Shown: one piece after another, positions 8,614 through 18,851 of the stretch
How positions within the stretch are numbered: the stretch's first letter is position 1
How the letters are laid out: each line of letters starts with the position of its first letter
Assembly (NCBI GenBank): GCA_902364645.1
Contig: CABJEP010000007.1
Location: 1 to 60,583, forward strand
Direction of reading: 5' to 3'
Length of the DNA: 60,583 nt
Source: Coriobacteriaceae bacterium
Lineage (GTDB): Bacteria > Actinomycetota > Coriobacteriia > Coriobacteriales > Coriobacteriaceae
Program-made: the position numbers and the translations under genes
Notes under the pieces: generated by a model
Told to the model about the DNA's origin: nothing
What the model saw: the letters and a program-made list of their open reading frames with translations, nothing else
Database searches by the model: none

Positions 8614-9420
8614 ATGGCGAGAAGGATACCGGCGAGGGAGGTGCCCAGGCTGAGGTCGTCGAACCTATCGCTCAACGCGATCGCCGCCGCGCTGCACGCG
8701 TCGAAAGCCAGCGTCTCCGTCGTGCTCAGGGCCGCGGCCGAGCACGACGTCGCCTGGGAGGAAGCGGAACGGATGAGCGCCGGGGAAGTGTACGCCCGCC
8801 TGTTCCCGGAGCGCGAGCAGCCGGGGCCGGTGTACCCGGACCCGGATTGGGACGCGGTCCACGCCGAGCTCGCGAAGGTCGGCGTCACGCTCAGGCTCCT
8901 GCACGGCGAGTACCGCGAGGAGTGCGCCGCGCGGGGCGAGGCGGCCACGTCCTACGACCGCTTCTGCAAGCGGTACAGGCAGTTCACGGTCAGCAGGAAC
9001 GTCGTGAGCTGGGTCGGCCGCAAGGCGGGCAGGAACATGGAGGTCGACTGGTCCGGTCCGACCATGTCCCTCGTCGACCCGGCGACCGGCGTCGTCTCGA
9101 AGGTCTACCTGTTCGTCGCCTGCCTGCCCTTCAGCAGGTACAGCTACGTCGAGCCGGCCCTCGACATGAAGCAGGACACCTGGCTGCGCTGCCACGTCCA
9201 CGCGTTCGAGTTCCTCGGAGGCGCCACCCCGTGCATCGCGCCCGACAACCTCAAGACCGGCGTCACCGCCCACCCGAGGGAGGGCGAGGTCGTGCTCAAC
9301 GCCGCGTACGAGGACCTCGCCGCCCACTACGGGTCGGCGGTCATGCCGGCGAGGGTCCGCAGGCCCCGCGACAAGGCGACCCGGCGTCGTCGACCTCCTC
9401 GGTCAGCCACTAGTCTATAA
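8614..9420 (+). pseudogene. istA: IS21-family transposase IstA, second copy, C-terminally deleted
   Basis: About 268 codons from MARRIPAREV. It has the N-terminal helix-turn-helix (LSLNAIAAALHASKAS), MEVDWSGPTM with the first catalytic Asp, and CIAPDNLKTGV with the second Asp. The last catalytic Glu and the rest of the protein (full-length IstA is about 400-500 residues) are lost: after VMPARVRRPRDKA the reading frame slips into an arginine-rich tail and stops. AAAGGA lies upstream of the ATG. A third, more decayed copy of the same element is at 22300-22730, and its first four codons also survive at 5973-5984. Confidence 0.85.
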
Positions 9421-9451
9421 CCAGCAGCTCGCCGCGTGGCTGGCCACCAAA

Positions 9452-11506
9452 CTACCAGATTACTATGAAATAATACGAACATGCTGCGGAGAAAAAGACC
9501 ATAATTGACGTAAGAAGCAGCATAGTTATTCTTGTCGTGCTTTCTTCCTTTATCAATTTGCCTGAATTACTGATCTGTATGCCCCCTGTAGAAAAAGAAG
9601 GGGCAAGCAAGGCAGCGTATAGCAACAGCGGAGTAAGGTATCGTGCTTGACAACCTGCAATGGCATCCGATCCAACTGATGTAAAGCTCACATATAAAGC
9701 CGTGCAAACAAGAGCAATCGATGATGCGACTATAGTAAGAACCCACAACCTACCACACAGGCTCAATCCAAAAGTCTTCGTTTTTGGACTATCAATTAAA
9801 GATCCAACGACGAGAACCGTAAAGGGCAAGGCTGAGCTCCATTGCAACACAACCGGAAGAGAGACGCCCATATAAGAGAATGAAAGCGAGTACATATCGG
9901 AATTAACAGGGGAAATATAGCCCAATATGAAGTTGATGAGCGTGTATGCGTAATCCAACGGATGAGAGAGAATATACGCGATTTGACCTGACGCACTAAC
10001 ATCAGATCCCCCGCGGGCATCCCCTGCTTGCGCATCAGCGCTAAATAGCATTGGCAACACAAATGATAAAACCATTACGAGCCCGAAGGCGACTACGAAA
10101 CCGATATAGCGTTTGTAAGCGGTGCGCGAGGAAAACTTGGCTCGGGGCATAAGAAGTAGCAGACCAATGACTGGAAAGTAAATTGCCTTTGGAGCAAGCC
10201 CTAGGAATAACGCAGTGACGATTTTTAGCAGGCTTTTGATTGTAAGTCGCTCGAGCGGACGGCTAATTTCTCTCACTACCAAAGCAGCTGCAAGCATGAG
10301 AAATGACGTCACAACAGGATCATACGAATAATTTGAAGCGAGAAAAATACTCGTCGGAAGAAGACCAATGAGCATCATGGACAACTTTTTAGTAGGGATA
10401 ATACGGATGGCGAAAGCAACAACTACTGCATATGAAATAAGGTTGCCCATCTTACCAAACATGAAGCTCACCAAAATTGGAACATGGAATACGCGAGCTA
10501 CCCACAGACCGATTGCCGATGGAACATACCCGAATGTGGAGACCGTAGTGAGGCTGCTTTTCGATATGGGCGATGCAAAACTTGCCTGCTCCATATATTC
10601 GCCCGACTGTTCAGCAGAAGCACCCGCTTCAGCGACCTCATCCACCGACTCGCGGAGCAATTCATGGTCTAAATTCACCGCAGCCCAGGGCTTGGTGACG
10701 AGCAGTTGATCCGCGTATGAATACTCCGAATGTCCTAGGTATGACAAACCGAGAGCCCTGTCGTAATGAATCTCGTCATCCCAAGAAATCGCGGTTACCG
10801 GAGGTGCTATGAAAACTAAGAAAGATCCCAATAGTAGGCAAGAGCTGAGAAAAAAAAGCTCGACCCTTCCCTTCTTCCAGAAATAAAAGAACGCACCAAC
10901 GCCGACAAGGAACAAGCAAATCAACAGATAAGTTAAACGACCCGCAACTACACCGATTATCTTAGAGACAAAGTAACTAGGCACCAAGCAAATTATTGCG
11001 ACAAAGAGGGTCATCAGCGTGACACCCGGAATAGAGTAGACAAACAGTTTGCCAATAGACCTTTGATACGAATGCCCTGAAGGCCCGATCTTGGGAACCG
11101 CGGCGTACGAATTGGAGACATGTACGATTATGCAGCCCGAAATAGCGACGAAAAAGATTAGAATACGTCGCTTGCTCCAATCTGATAACTCTAACGGGGT
11201 AGACAACGGCGCTCCCCAAAGCGTAAACACCTCAAGAAGAATGGCACCTATAGCGCTTAACCCAATGATACAAGCGAGCATCTTGGGAGAAGAAACGCCA
11301 TATTTGGTCTGTTTCGGAGTCCTAAGAAAGAAATGATACGAATAAGCAATGAGTACAGCTCCGACAAACGCAGCCAGGGCATAGACAAAAGCCGCGGAAG
11401 GACGTAGCTTGATAAAGGCCAGCGACGCAGCAGATAAAACGCCGACGAGCAACGCGGCAATTACCCCAATATCCGCCTTACTCAGATCGGCCTTCCCAAT
11501 AGTCAT
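9452..11506 (-). CDS. DUF2142 polytopic membrane protein
   Basis: 684 residues with about 14 hydrophobic segments spread over the whole chain. An extracytoplasmic-type motif ISWDDEIHYDRALGLSYLG near residue 245 and CQARYLTPLLLYAALL near residue 620 are hallmarks of DUF2142. These proteins occur in surface-polysaccharide loci and are thought to resemble GT-C transferases that use polyprenyl-linked sugars; the exact reaction is not known. The acidic pair in WDDE would be the catalytic candidates. It is transcribed alone, leftward, towards the istA remnant. Nothing is visibly broken. Promoter not clear in the AT-rich upstream sequence. Confidence 0.8.
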   Translation of the reverse strand: MTIGKADLSKADIGVIAALLVGVLSAASLAFIKLRPSAAFVYALAAFVGAVLIAYSYHFFLRTPKQTKYGVSSPKMLACIIGLSAIGAILLEVFTLWGAPLSTPLELSDWSKRRILIFFVAISGCIIVHVSNSYAAVPKIGPSGHSYQRSIGKLFVYSIPGVTLMTLFVAIICLVPSYFVSKIIGVVAGRLTYLLICLFLVGVGAFFYFWKKGRVELFFLSSCLLLGSFLVFIAPPVTAISWDDEIHYDRALGLSYLGHSEYSYADQLLVTKPWAAVNLDHELLRESVDEVAEAGASAEQSGEYMEQASFASPISKSSLTTVSTFGYVPSAIGLWVARVFHVPILVSFMFGKMGNLISYAVVVAFAIRIIPTKKLSMMLIGLLPTSIFLASNYSYDPVVTSFLMLAAALVVREISRPLERLTIKSLLKIVTALFLGLAPKAIYFPVIGLLLLMPRAKFSSRTAYKRYIGFVVAFGLVMVLSFVLPMLFSADAQAGDARGGSDVSASGQIAYILSHPLDYAYTLINFILGYISPVNSDMYSLSFSYMGVSLPVVLQWSSALPFTVLVVGSLIDSPKTKTFGLSLCGRLWVLTIVASSIALVCTALYVSFTSVGSDAIAGCQARYLTPLLLYAALLAPSFSTGGIQISNSGKLIKEESTTRITMLLLTSIMVFFSAACSYYFIVIW

Positions 11507-12334
11507 CTTTCTTTATCCTCCAAACCTCAAGCGGGGCTAAGGGCAGTTTCAGAGTTTTCCCCTCACTTGCTATTCTGCACTGGTTAGTATCGATACAGCA
11601 TGCCTGGGCTCAATCGATTTCTCATCATCTGATGATACAGTGAGCCCTCTTGGCTATTTGCTCATTCTCAAGTTCTTGTTCCAAGATTAGCAACATCCCG
11701 CGCAATTTTGAACGGCGCCTTGCAAAGCATGCCCTAGACGCAATAAATAAGATGAGAATTACACATGAAGCGGAAAACCAAATAATCAGAGAGGCAATGG
11801 TGCTATCCGCAGAAATCTCACCATTGCCTCCCTTGTACCATTCTGAGAAGGCCCAGCCGATAGTAGCTCCCGGAAAACCCATGCCACTGACATAAGCGAA
11901 ACGATCTCGCCGTCCCCATTTGCGGCATCAAGCAGTGCAAGCAGGATTCTTACTTACTGCGCCAAACCAAGCTCCATCTTTTGAGGAGCCTCGGATGTGC
12001 AGCTTGAACAAAAAGAAATTCTAACCAAACGCCTCCCGGAAACTTTCTTATCGTTGTTACTCATTTTGAGCTCATACTCCGCACAGCCCAAAATCCCAGA
12101 ATCGCCGTGACATCGTTTATGCGAAAGCATATCCGGGATTTTTATATTTAATATCCCTAACACACTCCCCAACTCGCCTGCAGCGCTACGTATCTTCTTG
12201 ATCGTCCAATCACTTCATAAGCGCAAGCTATTCAACGCGAGAATTCTCGCGGCGTTTCAGTTTGGGGATTTTTACCATGGTTGATTCGTCAGGAGATGAC
12301 GAGTCTAGCACCGGGGCTGCGCCGCGAGGTGGAG
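11507..12334. other. Long region without a convincing gene
   Basis: About 830 bases between two divergent polysaccharide genes. The only candidate is a leftward frame at 11625-11882 (85 codons) with one hydrophobic segment (IASLIIWFSASCVILILFI) and a charged tail. It has no ribosome site and resembles nothing I know, so it may be a scrap of a membrane protein. No tRNA or repeat array seen. Confidence 0.4.
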
Positions 12335-12340
12335 TATAAT
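12335..12340 (+). promoter_or_regulatory. -10 element of the GT2/GT-C pair
   Basis: An exact TATAAT lies 40 bases before the ATG at 12380. No good -35 sequence precedes it. A transcript starting near 12347 would exclude the longer possible start of the downstream gene and supports 12380. Confidence 0.45.
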
Positions 12341-12379
12341 CACTTTTCGTTGAACGTTTTGTCCGTGAAAGGCAAGTGC

Positions 12380-13381
12380 ATGCAAAGCGATGATACTCAG
12401 ACTCCGTCCCCGAAGCCGATTCTGTGGATGGTCATTCCTTGTTACAATGAGGAAGCTGTCTTGCCGGAAACATCTGGGACGTTTTTGTCTGAGCTCAGCG
12501 GATTGATTTCGGCCGAAATCGTAAGTGATAAAAGTAGCATTCTGTTTGTAGACGATGGGTCGAGTGATAGCACATGGACCATCATTGAAAGACTCTCAAA
12601 CGACGATGCTCATTTCAGGGGAATATCACTGTCAAGAAATCGAGGTCATCAGAATGCCCTTCTTGCGGGGCTTATGGAAGCGCGTAAGTACTGTGACGTC
12701 TCCATTTCTTTGGATTGCGACGGGCAAGACGATATCTCGGCCGTATCTAAAATGATTGAAAAGTACCTGGACGGTAGTGACGTCGTATATGGCGTTAGAA
12801 ACGACAGGTCTACCGATACGTTCTTTAAAAGGATGACTGCGGAGGCTTTCTACGGCATGATGAAAGAGATGGGGGTAGATACCGTCTTCAATCATGCAGA
12901 TTATAGGCTCTTGAGCCTTGCCGCTCTGGATGGGTTGTCGGAATATGGAGAATCAAATCTGTTCTTGCGCGGAATGGTTCCGTTGATTGGGCTTCCCAGT
13001 TCAACCGTTGAGTACTCGCGCGCAGCTCGCGTTGCGGGTGACAGTCACTATCCCCTACGAAAGATGATCGCTCTCGCTGTTGACGGGATAACGAGCCTTT
13101 CGATTAAGCCTATCCACCTAATTAGCGCGGCGGGCGCTGTAATTGGCCTCGTTGGCCTATTGGGGACCTTTTGGGCGATCCTCTCTTATTTCTCTGGGGC
13201 GACGGTTTCGGGCTGGACGAGTACCATCTGTGTCATCTTGTTTTTGGGTGGCACGCAACTCCTGAGCCTCGGTGTTATCGGCGAGTATGTGGGCAAGGCG
13301 TATCTTGAGACAAAGAGTCGCCCGCGCTATCTAATCGAAAAGAGAACGTATGAAAGCAACCGACGAAACCTAAGGGGCTAA
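12380..13381 (+). CDS. GtrB/DPM1-like family 2 glycosyltransferase
   Basis: 333 residues. The N-terminal GT-A domain has PCYNEEAVLPET at the start, FVDDGSSDSTW, and the metal-binding DCDGQDD near residue 115. Two C-terminal transmembrane helices (about residues 240-262 and 272-295) are followed by GEYVGKAYLETKSRPRYLI. This layout is that of GtrB/ArnC-type enzymes, which transfer a sugar from a nucleotide donor to undecaprenyl phosphate on the inner face of the membrane. The start is set at MQSDDTQ, with AAAGG 8 bases upstream and a -10 element just before. The next gene begins 1 base after this stop and encodes a multi-pass membrane protein, which probably uses the lipid-linked sugar outside the membrane. 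Confidence 0.88.
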   Translation: MQSDDTQTPSPKPILWMVIPCYNEEAVLPETSGTFLSELSGLISAEIVSDKSSILFVDDGSSDSTWTIIERLSNDDAHFRGISLSRNRGHQNALLAGLMEARKYCDVSISLDCDGQDDISAVSKMIEKYLDGSDVVYGVRNDRSTDTFFKRMTAEAFYGMMKEMGVDTVFNHADYRLLSLAALDGLSEYGESNLFLRGMVPLIGLPSSTVEYSRAARVAGDSHYPLRKMIALAVDGITSLSIKPIHLISAAGAVIGLVGLLGTFWAILSYFSGATVSGWTSTICVILFLGGTQLLSLGVIGEYVGKAYLETKSRPRYLIEKRTYESNRRNLRG

Positions 13382-13382
13382 C

Positions 13383-14963
13383 GTGGTCGAATCTTGTCCT
13401 GCGACACGTGGAGTCGTTAAGATTCCGTGGTTTTTGCGTTTTGGCAGATGTGTCGCTTTGGCGTATTTCTCGCTTGCCCTGCTTGCCGTTGCTTTCCTTG
13501 CCCCGCGCCTGCCTTATGCCTGCAAAGGGGAGGAGGCATCCCTTTCTTTACCTAGTCTGGCTGTGGTTGTGATAGTGGGGCTCGTTGTCTCTGTGGCATT
13601 GGCTAAGAGACGGCCAAAGGCGAACGTGGACTTCCTTGGTCTTCAAATGTTTAGACGCGTTAGCATTTCATTGGCCGTGGTAGTTTTCGTGCTTCAAATC
13701 TGCCTAATCAATAGCATATATTTTGAGACAGGCTGGGATGTCGGTGTGCTGATGTCGGGGTTGTCCGATGAGGGAGCCACGCTGGATTATTTCTCGCGCT
13801 ATCCCAACCAGCTGTTTTTGCTTTTTATCTTCAAGACTGTGGGCCACTTTTGCCAACTTATTGGATTCCAAAACGTATACCTCATGCTTGACGTGGTGGG
13901 AGCAGCGTGTGTTACTTTGGCTGTTGTTCTGACCTCCTTTGTTGTGGCGAGGCTGGCGGGTTTTGGTCCTGGGTACTATACGCTTGCGTTCGGTTGTTTG
14001 TACTTGAGCTTCTCTCCTTGGATTGCGGTTCCTTATTCAGATACGTATGGAACTATCTGCCCCGCGCTGGTCTTGTTTCTGTACAACAATACTGGCCGAA
14101 GCCCGTTACGCACATTCGGCATGCTCTTTTTCGGCGTGGTCGGATACTTTATTAAGCCTACGGCCATCTTCGTTGTTGTCTCAATTGTGCTTATAGAGGC
14201 TGCATGCGCGATAAGTCGTCGAAGGTTTGTCGTTGACGGGCAGTTGGATTGCTCTCAAATCAAATCGCTCTTTTTCCAATTCGCTGCGATCACATGTGCT
14301 CTTGTTCTCTCGTTTGGCGCCAACTCACTCGCAAGGGAGGCGGGTCCGGTGATTGACGCCGATAAATCCTTTTCGATGGCTCATTTCTTGATGATGGGAT
14401 TTAATGACGAGACTTATGGGTGCTACTATGAAGACGACGTTATCTATTCCGCCTCATTTGGTAGCCAACAGGATAGATCACATGCAAATTTCGAAAAGTG
14501 GGCTGAGAGGTTAGAGTCTCTGGGTCCCCAGGGTGTTTTGAAGTTGATGGTCCAGAAGACTATTTCGAACTATTCGGACGGTACTTTTGCGTGGGCTGCT
14601 GAAGGAAACTTTTTTTTGAGTACTCCTCATTCTGACAACACGCTGTCAAAGTTCTTTGGAGAAGACGGCTCTTTCACGCTGTTCCAGGTTTTTGCCCAGC
14701 TTTGCTGGATGTTTGTCCTGGTCGGTATGTGTCTGAACTGGCTGAAGTTCCCTAGATCAAAGACGGAGTATGTGGTTTTATGTTCGGTGTTCTTGCTCAG
14801 CGTGTTTTTGATGCTGTTTGAGTGCAGGGCCAGGTATATGTTTCTCTATTCTCCATTTTTTATTGCGCTCGCGGTGCTTGGATGGAGAAACCTGATTGAT
14901 GTGTTTGCGAAGCGATTCTCGGAAAACAGACTGTCTGGCCGAGAAAGACTCCGCGGGGTTTAA
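13383..14963 (+). CDS. GT-C-like integral membrane protein
   Basis: 526 residues with about 10-12 predicted membrane segments, a GTG start and AAGGGG five bases upstream. After the second hydrophobic block comes ETGWDVGVLMSGLSDEGA followed by DYFSRYPNQL; an acidic first loop and a YPNQ-type motif are seen in GT-C membrane glycosyltransferases. A long soluble segment (residues ~310-410) would face outside. Being coupled to the GtrB-like gene, it probably takes the lipid-linked sugar and decorates a wall polymer. Family assignment is by architecture only; it could also be a transporter-like polysaccharide protein. Confidence 0.65.
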   Translation: MVESCPATRGVVKIPWFLRFGRCVALAYFSLALLAVAFLAPRLPYACKGEEASLSLPSLAVVVIVGLVVSVALAKRRPKANVDFLGLQMFRRVSISLAVVVFVLQICLINSIYFETGWDVGVLMSGLSDEGATLDYFSRYPNQLFLLFIFKTVGHFCQLIGFQNVYLMLDVVGAACVTLAVVLTSFVVARLAGFGPGYYTLAFGCLYLSFSPWIAVPYSDTYGTICPALVLFLYNNTGRSPLRTFGMLFFGVVGYFIKPTAIFVVVSIVLIEAACAISRRRFVVDGQLDCSQIKSLFFQFAAITCALVLSFGANSLAREAGPVIDADKSFSMAHFLMMGFNDETYGCYYEDDVIYSASFGSQQDRSHANFEKWAERLESLGPQGVLKLMVQKTISNYSDGTFAWAAEGNFFLSTPHSDNTLSKFFGEDGSFTLFQVFAQLCWMFVLVGMCLNWLKFPRSKTEYVVLCSVFLLSVFLMLFECRARYMFLYSPFFIALAVLGWRNLIDVFAKRFSENRLSGRERLRGV

Positions 14964-15169
14964 CTTGCGGCGAGAAACCTCTTTCTAGACCAGTAGTTCT
15001 ACATCATAACAACGGCTATGGCGGCAATCTTTAACTATTCTGTAGTCCAGGTTCGCCAAGTAGGTTCTAATCCACATGCAAATCTCATTGATGACCAGAC
15101 CTGGTAGTGCAAGGGGTTGAATTGTCACTCTTGGATATTTAAATGAAGGCCGCATTTAGATGGTAGCTA

Positions 15170-15707
<538 letters not shown>

Positions 15708-15711
15708 ATAA

Positions 15712-16404
15712 TCACCTGAACCACTGAACGAAAAGAATGGAGATGCAAGCTCGCGCCATGTAAGCAATCGACTTGGAGATATTAAGATAGCTCTCCCCCG
15801 CCTGGCGTTCACGCATCTCAACTTGAACCTCGCTCACCTTCGCCCCCTTTTTTATAAGAAGCGAAATGCTCTCGGGCTCAGGGTTAAGCGAGTCGTCCTG
15901 CGCGAAGCGCTTAATCATTTCCTTGCTAAACATTCTCATTCCCGAGGTAGGGTCAGCTACGCGCTTTCCCGTAGTCAGCTTGATCATGACTGTAATAAGG
16001 CGTGAGCCAATCATTCGAGCGGAGATTTCCTTTTTCACGTGGAGGAAGCGTGAGCCAATTACGATATCAGCGTTTTCATTAATAGCGGTCTCGAGCATTT
16101 CATCGATATACTCAGGCATATGCTGACCGTCCGCATCAAACTGAAGGGCATAATCGTAGCCGTTGCGGAGCGCGTACTTCATGCCCGTCTGAAATCCAAC
16201 GGTGAGGCCAGAATTGACTGGCAGTGTTACGTAGTTGTACCCACGATCGCGACAAATCCGCTCAGTTAAATCCTTGGAGCCGTCGTTTACTACGAGATAG
16301 TCAACACTTGGAGCGACACCTACCAGCTCGTCAACCGTGGCCTCGAGCGATTCTTCCTCATTATACGCTGGAATAATAACCAGCAATCGATGATGCTTAT
16401 CCAT
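15712..16404 (-). CDS. DPM1-like family 2 glycosyltransferase
   Basis: 230 residues, a single GT-A domain: LLVIIPAYNEEESLEATV at the start, VVNDGSKDLTE near residue 42, the metal-binding QFDADGQHMPE near residue 92, and VADPTSGMRMFS near residue 155. These are typical of polyprenyl-phosphate sugar synthases of the DPM1 type. It lacks its own membrane helices, which the adjacent DUF2304 protein may supply. It lies in the operon after wzx, with about 50 bases between. Likely role: making an undecaprenyl-phosphate sugar for the polymer built by this cluster. Confidence 0.88.
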   Translation of the reverse strand: MDKHHRLLVIIPAYNEEESLEATVDELVGVAPSVDYLVVNDGSKDLTERICRDRGYNYVTLPVNSGLTVGFQTGMKYALRNGYDYALQFDADGQHMPEYIDEMLETAINENADIVIGSRFLHVKKEISARMIGSRLITVMIKLTTGKRVADPTSGMRMFSKEMIKRFAQDDSLNPEPESISLLIKKGAKVSEVQVEMRERQAGESYLNISKSIAYMARACISILFVQWFR

Positions 16405-16453
16405 ACATCCACCTTACCTTTTATCTTCCGAAACGTAATCCAGGCATCACATA

Positions 16454-17686
16454 CTATTTCCAGTAGCCTTTTAGCTGAATAACTAACACGGTTGCCATGA
16501 AGCCTATTCCACAAAGAGCAGAAATGAGACAGACATATGTAACACCATCCATCGAATACAGAGCAATTAAAGGTAAGGCGCAGAGAGAGGAAATTAGAGC
16601 AGCAACATTCCCAACAAAGGCACCCCGGAAGTTTCTGATAGCCATTAGCAAATCGTTTACAAACCACATATACCCCGTAAGCATCGCAAGCGCCACAAGC
16701 GGAGGAAGTAGATATGAAAAGCCAGACATCTTTTTCCCATACACAAGAACAAGAACCGGCTCACCTAAAACCATTACTCCAATAGCGCACACCAGCCCCA
16801 GAACAACGATCCCGACCGTCGCCTTTGTCAAAAGCGCATTGAAGCCTTTCCTGTCCCTAGCAGCAAAACTCTCCGAAAAATAGCCTAGAAGAGGATTGTA
16901 GATATAGGAGGCGCCCGTCTGAATAAGCGCAACAGGAGCAGCTGCGGCAGCATAAATGCCAAGAGCAGCCTCCCCTTGAACACCAACAAGGTATTGCCTT
17001 GGAATCGAAGATGCTGACGCCGCGGCAATGGACGCAAGAACGATGGGGAGACATCTCAAGGCCAGTCGAAGGCACTTTTTGAACGAGATGCTTGGGGCCA
17101 ATGGGCCGAATTGAAGGGTCCTTGGCAAATCGTAGACAGCACCAACGAGGATCACGACAACGGTCATTGCAACTATCGCCGCCTCGAGCGATTCGCATAA
17201 GCCAAACACTACGGTAAAGGCAACAAGAGATAGAATCCCCTGAAAAGACAGAGACTTACCGATGTAATCCATTCGATGATGGCGCTGATCGCACGCGTGA
17301 AAGACGTCTACAACCAAGGAAATAGACTTGTAGACGGCATAGAGCAGAATAGCTGCAATCGCTCCCGATTCGCATGTAAACAGCGAATAGCCGGTGCACA
17401 GAGCGAGCGCGACTCCGCAAGTGAAAAACCGAAACGCCAGGTATTCACCCGTGGTATTCTCATTCTCAACATCTGAGACCTGGTACGTATACATGCGATA
17501 CTGAGCGATAGGGGCAAAGATGTTGTAGATGGACATTGCCAAAGAGAAAACGCCGGATGCCTCGTAACCTGAACCAAGGCGAACGATCAGAATCGTAATC
17601 AGCCATTGGCAAGCAAGGTTAACGATGGAACCGAACGAGTTCCACAGCATATTCTCTTTAAGAGAGAGCTGCTTAACCTCACTCAT
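16454..17686 (-). CDS. Wzx-type polysaccharide flippase
   Basis: 410 residues with about 12 evenly spaced hydrophobic segments, starting with an amphipathic KENMLWNSFGSIVNLACQW. This N terminus and the overall layout fit the polysaccharide transporter (PST/MATE-like) family, which flips undecaprenyl-linked repeat units across the membrane. Its ATG directly follows the wecB stop, so translation is probably coupled. Together with the GT genes before it, it implies a Wzx/Wzy-type assembly; a Wzy polymerase is not clearly visible in the operon. The symbol is left blank because the subfamily cannot be fixed. Confidence 0.85.
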   Translation of the reverse strand: MSEVKQLSLKENMLWNSFGSIVNLACQWLITILIVRLGSGYEASGVFSLAMSIYNIFAPIAQYRMYTYQVSDVENENTTGEYLAFRFFTCGVALALCTGYSLFTCESGAIAAILLYAVYKSISLVVDVFHACDQRHHRMDYIGKSLSFQGILSLVAFTVVFGLCESLEAAIVAMTVVVILVGAVYDLPRTLQFGPLAPSISFKKCLRLALRCLPIVLASIAAASASSIPRQYLVGVQGEAALGIYAAAAAPVALIQTGASYIYNPLLGYFSESFAARDRKGFNALLTKATVGIVVLGLVCAIGVMVLGEPVLVLVYGKKMSGFSYLLPPLVALAMLTGYMWFVNDLLMAIRNFRGAFVGNVAALISSLCALPLIALYSMDGVTYVCLISALCGIGFMATVLVIQLKGYWK

Positions 17687-18826
17687 CTACCGAACCAATG
17701 CTTCCCCGAGACTTTGCAGCCCCTTCTCCAGAACATCAGCAATTCGCTCACTCGCATGACCGTCACCATACGGGTTGCTGGCATGAGCCATGCGGGAATA
17801 TGCTTCTTCATTCTCTAAGAGGTCGCAACATGTTGAGAAAATAGCATCTTCACTTGTGCCAACAAGCTTAAGCGTGCCCGCCGCAACGCCCTCAGGGCGC
17901 TCGGTCGTATCACGCATCACCAAAACCGGCTTACCCAAGCCCGGGGCCTCTTCCTGAATGCCGCCTGAATCGGTAAGAATCAAGTAGGAGCGGGCCATGA
18001 AATTATGAAAATCAACCACGTCTAGAGGATCAATTAGATGAATGCGGTCGCAGCCGTCCAACTCTTCATGAGCCGCCTTGCGAACGACAGGATTCAAATG
18101 TACAGGATAAACAGCGCGCACGTCATCATGCTTTTCAACAATTCTGCGAATAGCCCTGAACATGTGGTGCATGGGCTCGCCAAGATTCTCTCGACGATGA
18201 GCCGTAATCAAGATCAGGCGCCTATCTCCAACCCAATCAAGCTCGGGATGCGAATAATGATCGCGCACCGTCGTACGAAGCGCGTCAATGCCAGTATTTC
18301 CCGTCACGAAAATTCGACTGGAATCCCGATGCTCAGAAAGCAGGTTGTTGCGAGCTGCTTCAGTTGGAGCAAAGTGCCAAGCGGCAAGTATGCCGGTTGC
18401 CTGCCTATTAAATTCCTCGGGATACGGTGAGTGGATGTTGTATGTACGCAGACCCGCCTCGACATGGCCCACGGGAATGCCCTTGTAGAAGCATGCAAGT
18501 GCGGCGGCAAAGGACGTCGTCGTATCACCGTGAACAAGAACAACGTCGGGCTTGAGCTGATCCAGCACGCCGTCCAAGCCATTAAGAACAGCCGTGGTAA
18601 CATCGAACAAAGTCTGTCTTTGTTTCATGACGTGCAAATCAAAATCGGGCACAACCCCAAACTCCTCAAGGACCACGTCGAGCATCTGGCGATGCTGGCC
18701 GGTAACGCAAACCTTCGCGTTAAGGCCAGATCGGTTCTTCAGCTCCTTTACGAGAGGACACATCTTGATTGCTTCGGGCCTTGTTCCAAATACCAACAGG
18801 ACCGTCTTCTTCGACAAAGAGCTCAT
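17687..18826 (-). CDS. wecB: UDP-N-acetylglucosamine 2-epimerase (non-hydrolysing)
   Basis: 379 residues, the normal length. It interconverts UDP-GlcNAc and UDP-ManNAc in the cytoplasm. Seen: VFGTRPEAIKMCPLV at the N terminus, VLVHGDTTTSFA near residue 90, GHVEAGLRT near residue 112, ITAHRRENLG near residue 200 and TDSGGIQEEAP near residue 285, all hallmarks of the family. The start is MSSLSKK, with GGAG six bases upstream; an ATG four codons earlier overlaps that site. It immediately precedes the flippase. The product suggests ManNAc or a derivative in the polymer. Confidence 0.95.
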   Translation of the reverse strand: MSSLSKKTVLLVFGTRPEAIKMCPLVKELKNRSGLNAKVCVTGQHRQMLDVVLEEFGVVPDFDLHVMKQRQTLFDVTTAVLNGLDGVLDQLKPDVVLVHGDTTTSFAAALACFYKGIPVGHVEAGLRTYNIHSPYPEEFNRQATGILAAWHFAPTEAARNNLLSEHRDSSRIFVTGNTGIDALRTTVRDHYSHPELDWVGDRRLILITAHRRENLGEPMHHMFRAIRRIVEKHDDVRAVYPVHLNPVVRKAAHEELDGCDRIHLIDPLDVVDFHNFMARSYLILTDSGGIQEEAPGLGKPVLVMRDTTERPEGVAAGTLKLVGTSEDAIFSTCCDLLENEEAYSRMAHASNPYGDGHASERIADVLEKGLQSLGEALVR

Positions 18827-18851
18827 GCTGCACTCCATACTTCACTCAAGC

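Noticed and set aside
8334..9413. 359-codon arginine-rich + strand frame over the istA remnant
   Set aside because: Wrong frame; the istA frame carries the DDE and helix-turn-helix motifs.
11625..11882. 85-codon membrane-like frame as a real gene
   Set aside because: No ribosome site, no family and no operon partner; mentioned only within the gap.
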